Positions 58,142 to 64,000 of a stretch of 64,000 nt of DNA are shown piece by piece; within the stretch, counting starts at the first letter, position 1; each line of letters begins with the position of its first letter. Position numbers and translations under genes: made by a program. Origin of the DNA: Fimousia sp036311565 (GTDB lineage: Bacteria; Bacillota; Clostridia; Lachnospirales; Lachnospiraceae); the NCBI GenBank assembly GCA_036311565.1, contig JAXJPR010000020.1, forward strand, positions 49,303-113,302. The letters are read 5' to 3'. Under the pieces are notes generated by a model. That model was not told the DNA's origin. It did not search any database and saw nothing but the letters and a program-made list of their open reading frames with translations.

Positions 58142-60070
58142 CTATACAATACGTTTAAATTTTTTCTCAATTTCTGTTTTTGTCATAGAAATCATGGTTG
58201 GTCTCCCATGAGGACAGGTATACGGATTTTCACATTTCATCAGCTCATCGAGCAAATGCCCGGCTTCCTGTTCACTTAAGGTCTGATTTCCTTTTACTGC
58301 CGCTTTACAGGACATAGTCGCGATCTTATCTGTAATCATATCCATGTCAGCCATAATTCCTTCTTCCATTACAGAATCTAATAATTCGATAAACAGTTCC
58401 TGTTCTCCAAGTCCATATAAATTTGCAGGAACTGCACGAATACAATATTCTTTTCCTCCAAATTCCTCGATTACAAATCCAAGACTAGAAAATGCCTGAT
58501 CATACTTTTTAATAACTTCCGCCTCTTTCATGGATAAACTTAAAATCAATGGAGGCGCCAGCTGCTGGCTGTAAATTTCTTTCTTTTTTAATGCATTCAT
58601 CAGTTTTTCATAATTGACTTTTTCATGCGCAGCATGCTGATCCATAATATAAAACTTATCTTCCAATTCCATTAACCAGTACGTCGCAAATAATTGTCCA
58701 ATAATTCGAAATTTGGGGTTCCATTTCTTTTTTATATCTTCCTGCTCTAAAAAAGAAATCTGTTTTTCTTCTGTGGTATAGACCACTTCTTCCTTCATCT
58801 GTTGTCGAATTTCTTCTTTTATCTCATTTTTTATCTGACGAGAAACTTCTTCCGGCTGTTTCGGTGGCTGTTCCTTTCTTTCTGTCTTCTGTCTTTTTTC
58901 TTTTTCCATAGGAACGGACGGTATCAACTGATCAATTTCTTTTTTTGACTGCTCTTCCAAATAAGCATCTCGAATTGTCTGTTTTCTTCTTAAGATTTCA
59001 AATGGTTCTGGTACTGCCCTTTTTATTTCTTTTGTTTCCTTTTTTTCTTTTTTAGTATCAAATCCTACACTTGGAATTAAATTTTTCTGCATCAGTGCCT
59101 GACGCACTGCTTCCAGAATGGTTCGATAAACCTTTTCTCCTTCTGAAAAACGTACTTCCATTTTCGTCGGATGCACATTGACGTCCAAAGATTCCATTGG
59201 CACTTCAATCATTAATGATGTAAATGGATACTTGTGCACCATATTATAAGTTTTATAAGCATCTTCAATCGCCCGGCTTATTATGTTGCTTTTTATATAT
59301 CTCCCATTAACAAAATAATTTTCATAGCCCCGGTTTCCTCTGGAAATAACTGGTTTTCCGATGAATCCACAAATTTTCACTTTTTCTGTATCCACTTTAC
59401 ATTCAAGAAGATTTTTTGCAATGTCTCTTCCGAATATATGATAAATCACATCTTTTAGATTTCCATTTCCCGGTGTCGCAATTTTATTTTGCTTATTATG
59501 AACTAATTTAAATGCAATTTCCGGATGACTCATAGCAAGCTGTCTGATTAATGCCTCAATATAAGAAGCCTCCGTCATAGCCGTTTTTAAAAACTTTCTT
59601 CTGGCAGGCACATTGTAAAATAAATTCCTCACAATAAATGTAGTTCCTTCCGGGCATCCGATTTCTTCAAATGCCACTTCTTTTCCTCCGTGAATTTCAT
59701 AACGGGTTCCTGAAAGACTTTCTGCTGTCTTACTAATCAGTTCTACCTGTCCCACTGCTGCAATACTTGATAGTGCCTCTCCCCGAAATCCCAGTGAAGA
59801 GACTTTCATTAAGTCATCCACATTACGGATCTTACTCGTAGCATGACGCAAGAAAGCAGTAGGAATCTGATCTTTTTCAATCCCAGTTCCATTATCTGTA
59901 ACACGGATAAATTTAATTCCGCCTTCTTTAATTTCTACGGTAATGGCATTTGCTTTGGCATCCACTGCATTTTCCACTAATTCTTTTACAACAGAAGAAG
60001 GACGTTCTACTACTTCTCCTGCTGCAATGTTATCAATGGTGTATTGATCTAATACTTTAATTTCTGCCAT
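58142..60070 (-). CDS. mutL: DNA mismatch repair protein MutL
   Basis: GHKL ATPase that couples MutS mismatch recognition to excision, 642 residues. The ATPase has VVKELVENAVDA, DNGTGI and GFRGEALSSI. A Lys/Glu-rich linker (about 335-440) joins the C-terminal dimerisation/endonuclease domain. The nuclease motif DQHAAHEKVNYE is present, as is CPHGRPT at the C-terminal end. AGGTGATAATAG precedes the ATG. It lies 10 bases after mutS. Confidence 0.97.
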   Translation of the reverse strand: MAEIKVLDQYTIDNIAAGEVVERPSSVVKELVENAVDAKANAITVEIKEGGIKFIRVTDNGTGIEKDQIPTAFLRHATSKIRNVDDLMKVSSLGFRGEALSSIAAVGQVELISKTAESLSGTRYEIHGGKEVAFEEIGCPEGTTFIVRNLFYNVPARRKFLKTAMTEASYIEALIRQLAMSHPEIAFKLVHNKQNKIATPGNGNLKDVIYHIFGRDIAKNLLECKVDTEKVKICGFIGKPVISRGNRGYENYFVNGRYIKSNIISRAIEDAYKTYNMVHKYPFTSLMIEVPMESLDVNVHPTKMEVRFSEGEKVYRTILEAVRQALMQKNLIPSVGFDTKKEKKETKEIKRAVPEPFEILRRKQTIRDAYLEEQSKKEIDQLIPSVPMEKEKRQKTERKEQPPKQPEEVSRQIKNEIKEEIRQQMKEEVVYTTEEKQISFLEQEDIKKKWNPKFRIIGQLFATYWLMELEDKFYIMDQHAAHEKVNYEKLMNALKKKEIYSQQLAPPLILSLSMKEAEVIKKYDQAFSSLGFVIEEFGGKEYCIRAVPANLYGLGEQELFIELLDSVMEEGIMADMDMITDKIATMSCKAAVKGNQTLSEQEAGHLLDELMKCENPYTCPHGRPTMISMTKTEIEKKFKRIV

Positions 60071-60080
60071 CTATTATCAC

Positions 60081-62696
60081 CTACTGTTTTGCTCTTTCCT
60101 GTAATTCAAATAAATAATTCATTGCTTCCATTGGCGTCATATTGGATAGATCTACGTCTCGCAGCTGTAAAATTACCGGATGCGGCTGTTTGGCAGGATC
60201 AATCTGGTCAAAGAAAGATAATTGCTGTACATCCTCCACATATCCATCCATTTCTTTTGCTTTTTGCATCATATCATTGTCATTTAACTGAGCTGCGATT
60301 TCCTTTGCACGCTGAATCACCATATCTGGCACACCTGCAAGTTTGGCTACCTGGATACCATAACTCTTATCTGCTCCGCCTTTAATGATCTTTCTTAAAA
60401 ATACGATGTCATCTCCTTGTTCTTTTACTGCAATACAATAATTGTTGACCCCGGGAATTTTTCCTTCCAGCTCCGTTAATTCATGATAATGGGTCGCAAA
60501 TAATGTTTTTGCTCCCAAAAGCTTAGAATTACTAATATATTCCACCACTGCCCACGCAATACTAAGTCCATCAAATGTACTGGTTCCTCTCCCGATTTCA
60601 TCTAAGATCAACAGACTATGTTTGGTTGCATTGCGTAAAATATTTGCAACTTCACTCATTTCTACCATAAAAGTACTTTGCCCGGAAGCCAGATCATCCG
60701 AAGCTCCCACTCTGGTAAAAATACGGTCAACTAAGCCAATCCTTGCTGATTTTGCCGGCACAAATGAACCAATCTGTGCCATTAACACAATCAATGCCGT
60801 CTGTCTCATATAAGTAGATTTTCCCGCCATATTCGGACCAGTGATAATGGAAACTCTGTTTTTACTGTTATCAAGAAATGTATCGTTTGCGATAAACATA
60901 TCATGATTGATCATTTTCTCCACAACCGGATGTCGTCCATCTTTGATATCGATAATGCCTTTTTTATTCAATGTTGGTCTGACATAGCCATTTTGTTCCG
61001 CTACCAGTGCCAAAGATGCAAATACATCCAGTTTGGCAATGGCATTGGCAGTTTTTTGCACACGTTCCATCTCTGCTGCCAGCTTTTCCCGGATTTCTAC
61101 ATAGGTTTCATATTCCAATGCGTATAATTTATCTTCTGCTCCTAAAATTGTATCTGCTAATACGTCCAATTCATCCGTCGTATACCGTTCTGAATTGGCC
61201 AGTGTCTGTTTTCGCATGTAGGTATCTGGTACCAGATTTTTATACGAATTAGTCACTTCCAGATAATAACCAAATACTTTATTAAATTTTACTCTTAAAT
61301 TCTTAATCCCAGTTGCTTCTCTTTCCCGTTCTTCCAGCTGGGCAAGCCACTGTTTTCCTTCCGTTTTTGCTCTCTTTAGCTGATCGATCTGATCTAAGTA
61401 TCCATCTTTAATAATGCCGCCTTCTTTGATCACAATCGGTGGTTCTTCCACGATAGAAGCCTCTAATAGCTCATATAAGTCTTCCAATGGGTCTAATTCT
61501 TCATAAATTTCTGCCAGCAGACCTTTTTCATAATCTGCTAAGAGCATTTTAATTGTTGGTAATAATTCCAATGAAGTTTTAAATGCAATCAAATCTCTTG
61601 GATTGGCAGAACGATAACTGACTTTTGTCATCAACCTTTCTAGATCGTAAATAGGATTTAAGTATTCTCTTAATTCTTCTCTGGTAATGACAGAATGATT
61701 CAGTGCTGAAATAGCATCCAGACGCGCCTCAATTGCATCTTTCCGCACCAATGGCTGTTCAATATAATTTCTAAGCAGTCTTGCCCCCATAGCTGTTTTA
61801 GTCTTATCCAGCACCCATAAAAGAGAACCCTTTTTTTGTTTCTCCCGCATAGTCTCACAAAGCTCTAGATTTCTGCGGCTGGCACTGTCGATCAGCATAT
61901 AATCGGATGTTATATATGGAGTAATTCTTGTCAAATGTTCCAGCGAATGTTTCTGCGTCTCATTAAGATAACACAACAATGCACCAGTCGCTACCACGCA
62001 CAATGGGAACTCTGCAATTCCAAGTCCATCTAATTTTTCCACATGAAATTGTCTTTGAATCATACGAATTCCATTGTCTTCATCAAAATAATAATTATCC
62101 ACACTAGAAATACTAATATGAAGCTTGTCCTTTAAAAATTCAAAATTCATTCCGCTGATTAAAAATGCATCATTACAGACAATTTCTGCTGGTGTAAATT
62201 TAAAAATCTCATCCTGCAGTTTCCCTAAATCGTCAATTGTTGTTGTCCGAAAGTCTCCCGTTGTAATATCCACAAAGGAAACTCCATACATATCATCACC
62301 TGAATAAATACACATAAGATAATTATTCTTCGTTTCATCCAAATTCTGTGTAGAAATATTGGTTCCAGGAGTCACAATCCGAACAACTTCCCGTTTTACG
62401 ATTCCTTTTGCTGCCTTTGGATCTTCTACTTGTTCACAAATTCCAACTTTATATCCTTTTTCGACTAATTTATTTAAATAAGAATCACAGGCGTGATAAG
62501 GCACTCCGCACATAGGAGCCCGTTCTTCCTGTCCACAATTTTTCCCCGTCAATGTAATTTCCAGTTCTTTTGATGCAATCAAAGCATCTTCAAAGAACAT
62601 TTCATAAAAATCACCCAACCGGTAAAATAAAATACAGTCTTTGTTTTGTTCTTTAATCTTTAAGTATTGCTCCATCATAGGAGTGAATTTAGCCAT
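60081..62696 (-). CDS. mutS: DNA mismatch repair protein MutS
   Basis: Mismatch-sensing ATPase, 871 residues. The mismatch-binding wedge GDFYEMFFEDA lies at about residues 27-37, and the ATPase has Walker A GPNMAGKSTYMRQ, the DELASGQSTF-type motif (SDDLASGQSTFMVEM), Walker B LLILDEIGRGTSTFDG, and a C-terminal helix-turn-helix. GAGG lies four bases before the ATG. It is preceded by miaB and followed by mutL. Confidence 0.98.
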   Translation of the reverse strand: MAKFTPMMEQYLKIKEQNKDCILFYRLGDFYEMFFEDALIASKELEITLTGKNCGQEERAPMCGVPYHACDSYLNKLVEKGYKVGICEQVEDPKAAKGIVKREVVRIVTPGTNISTQNLDETKNNYLMCIYSGDDMYGVSFVDITTGDFRTTTIDDLGKLQDEIFKFTPAEIVCNDAFLISGMNFEFLKDKLHISISSVDNYYFDEDNGIRMIQRQFHVEKLDGLGIAEFPLCVVATGALLCYLNETQKHSLEHLTRITPYITSDYMLIDSASRRNLELCETMREKQKKGSLLWVLDKTKTAMGARLLRNYIEQPLVRKDAIEARLDAISALNHSVITREELREYLNPIYDLERLMTKVSYRSANPRDLIAFKTSLELLPTIKMLLADYEKGLLAEIYEELDPLEDLYELLEASIVEEPPIVIKEGGIIKDGYLDQIDQLKRAKTEGKQWLAQLEEREREATGIKNLRVKFNKVFGYYLEVTNSYKNLVPDTYMRKQTLANSERYTTDELDVLADTILGAEDKLYALEYETYVEIREKLAAEMERVQKTANAIAKLDVFASLALVAEQNGYVRPTLNKKGIIDIKDGRHPVVEKMINHDMFIANDTFLDNSKNRVSIITGPNMAGKSTYMRQTALIVLMAQIGSFVPAKSARIGLVDRIFTRVGASDDLASGQSTFMVEMSEVANILRNATKHSLLILDEIGRGTSTFDGLSIAWAVVEYISNSKLLGAKTLFATHYHELTELEGKIPGVNNYCIAVKEQGDDIVFLRKIIKGGADKSYGIQVAKLAGVPDMVIQRAKEIAAQLNDNDMMQKAKEMDGYVEDVQQLSFFDQIDPAKQPHPVILQLRDVDLSNMTPMEAMNYLFELQERAKQ

Positions 62697-62713
62697 TAAA
62701 CCTCATGTCCTCC

Positions 62714-64000
62714 TTAAGCTCGTTCTCCAATATAATAAAAACCTTTTGCTTCTTTTAATACGACTGGTACAATTTTACCAATTAGTTCTTTTCCTCCTGG
62801 GAAATGAACCAAAACATTATTGGTCAATCTTCCTGTCACCAGGTTTTCGTCATGGTCATTGACAGTTTCAACTAAAACATCCATGGTTTTTCCTACATAA
62901 CGGTCTACATTTTTCTTAGATGCTTCTCCCACTATCTTTAATAAACGATTAAAACGATCTTTAATAACATCATCCGGCACAGAATTTTCCATCACTGCAG
63001 CTGGTGTTCCGGTACGTTTTGAATAAATAAATGTATAACAGCTGTCGTAATTTACCTTTCTTACAACATCCATTGTTTCTTGGAAGTCTTCTTCTGTCTC
63101 TCCTGGGAAACCCACAATAATATCAGTTGTAAATGATACTTCTGGTACTTTTGCACGAATCTTTTCAACCAATTCTAAATATTGCTCTTTGGTGTAATGA
63201 CGATTCATCTTTCTTAAAATTTTACTGCTTCCAGACTGTACTGGCAGATGCACATGATTACAGATTTTCTTAGATGCAGCAAGTACATCAATTAATTCAT
63301 CGGACAGATCCTTTGGATGCGGTGTCATAAAACGAATTCGTTCTAATCCATCAATCTGCTCAATTCTCTGCAAAAGCTGTGCAAAAGTAATTGGTTCTTT
63401 TAGATTCTTTCCATAAGAGTTTACATTTTGACCTAAAAGCATAACTTCCACAACACCATCTGCCACTAATTCCTTAATTTCATTAATAATATCTTCTGGA
63501 TTTCTGCTTCTTTCTCTTCCCCTTACATATGGTACGATACAATAGCTGCAAAAATTATTACAGCCATACATAATGTTCACACCACATTTAAAAGAAAATT
63601 TCCGTTCACTTGGCAGATCTTCTACAATCTGATTGGTATCTTTCCAGATGTCTACGATCATACTTTTTGAATCCACACGGTTTTTCATCAATTCTGCCAG
63701 TTTAAAAATATTATGGGTTCCAAAAATAATATCTACGAACTTATAACTCTCTTTAATTTTTTTCACGACCAGATCTTCCTGCATCATACAACCACAAAGT
63801 CCAATCATCATATGAGGATTTCTCTCTTTGATTTTCTTTAAATGACCCAGATGTCCATACACTTTTAAATTGGCATTTTCTCTTACTGTACAAGTGTTAA
63901 ATAAAACAAAATCAGCAGTTTCATTCTCTGTTTCTTCATAGCCCATTTCCTGTAAAATTCCTAATAGTTTTTCAGAATCTTTTGCGTTCATCTGACAGCC
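62714..64000 (-). CDS. miaB: tRNA methylthiotransferase MiaB (5' end beyond the window)
   Basis: Radical SAM enzyme that adds methylthio to i6A37 in tRNA. The frame is open to the window edge: the last bases read GCQMN in frame, so the N terminus, some 30-60 residues, lies outside. The three N-terminal cluster Cys are in GCQMN, FNTCTVREN and GLCGCMMQ. The radical SAM Cys set is CNNFCSYCIVP. A TRAM domain (C-terminal 65 residues) ends the protein. It heads the run miaB-mutS-mutL-miaA. Confidence 0.95.
   Translation of the reverse strand, partial: GCQMNAKDSEKLLGILQEMGYEETENETADFVLFNTCTVRENANLKVYGHLGHLKKIKERNPHMMIGLCGCMMQEDLVVKKIKESYKFVDIIFGTHNIFKLAELMKNRVDSKSMIVDIWKDTNQIVEDLPSERKFSFKCGVNIMYGCNNFCSYCIVPYVRGRERSRNPEDIINEIKELVADGVVEVMLLGQNVNSYGKNLKEPITFAQLLQRIEQIDGLERIRFMTPHPKDLSDELIDVLAASKKICNHVHLPVQSGSSKILRKMNRHYTKEQYLELVEKIRAKVPEVSFTTDIIVGFPGETEEDFQETMDVVRKVNYDSCYTFIYSKRTGTPAAVMENSVPDDVIKDRFNRLLKIVGEASKKNVDRYVGKTMDVLVETVNDHDENLVTGRLTNNVLVHFPGGKELIGKIVPVVLKEAKGFYYIGERA

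Noticed and set aside
1..64000. CRISPR arrays, insertion sequences, prophage, tRNA or rRNA genes
   Set aside because: No repeat-spacer pattern, transposase, integrase or tRNA/rRNA motif was seen on either strand.
63992..64000. Start of miaB at 63991 (MNAKDSEK)
   Set aside because: The conserved GCQ residues precede this Met in frame and run to the window edge, so it is internal and the gene is truncated by the window.

Overview
The window looks like chromosomal DNA from a low-GC anaerobic Firmicute, most likely a Clostridia/Lachnospiraceae-type gut bacterium. The basis is gene order (dnaG-rpoD-trmK-nif3; radC-mreBCD-PBP2-minCDE-rodA; miaB-mutSL-miaA; sepF-ylmH-lspA-rluD), strong AGGAGG ribosome binding sites, A/T-rich intergenic DNA, and the use of anaerobic ThiH rather than ThiO. 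The genus is not resolved from sequence alone. Nearly every gene is on the minus strand. Only four genes, between 14779 and 18054, are on the plus strand. I see no phage, insertion sequence, CRISPR array, tRNA or rRNA operon.

Layout. 1-6665: RNase P RNA, a TGS-containing nucleoside kinase, Nif3-family protein, tRNA methyltransferase TrmK, the main sigma factor and DNA primase. 6787-14714: a lone Nudix gene, then a run starting at an SOS-type promoter, ruvA-ruvB-zapA-U32 peptidase-SEDS protein-class B PBP. 14729-18054: a degenerate RNase H-fold protein, an LrgA/LrgB pair, a DUF445 membrane protein and a 61-codon ORF. 18129-31376: sulfur amino acid enzyme, mannose-6-phosphate isomerase, a mannose-family PTS (manXYZ) whose leader carries a LicT-type antiterminator/terminator switch, an oxidoreductase, a TrpXYZ-like ABC transporter, and a glucose-family EIICBA with a BglG/LicT antiterminator. 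31424-38000: pnp, a TPP-riboswitch-controlled thiazole operon (thiSFGH-tenI) and rpsO. 38017-44704: proC, rluD, lspA, ylmH, sepF, yggS, an HlyD-like protein and a radical SAM protein. 44716-55722: a P-loop protein, a DacF-type carboxypeptidase, an MgsA-like protein lacking catalytic residues, then rodA, minEDC, a 971-residue PBP2, mreDCB and radC. 55865-64000: a methionine gamma-lyase-family protein, miaA, mutL, mutS and a 5'-truncated miaB.

How it fits together. Two peptidoglycan polymerase/transpeptidase pairs (FtsW-like with a PBP; RodA with PBP2) sit with the Mre, Min, ZapA and SepF systems, so this is a cell-shape and division-rich region mixed with DNA repair (RuvAB, MutSL, RadC) and RNA modification (MiaA, MiaB, TrmK, RluD). 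Sugar uptake is represented by two unrelated PTS permeases, and one LicT-type regulator could serve the RNA switch of the other permease. I found no convincing wholly new multi-gene system. The items most worth checking are the LicT-type switch on a mannose-family PTS, two apparent pseudoenzymes (MgsA-like and RNase H-like), a 40-bp tandem duplication of a ribosome binding site and start codon, and a long hairpin in the pnp leader.
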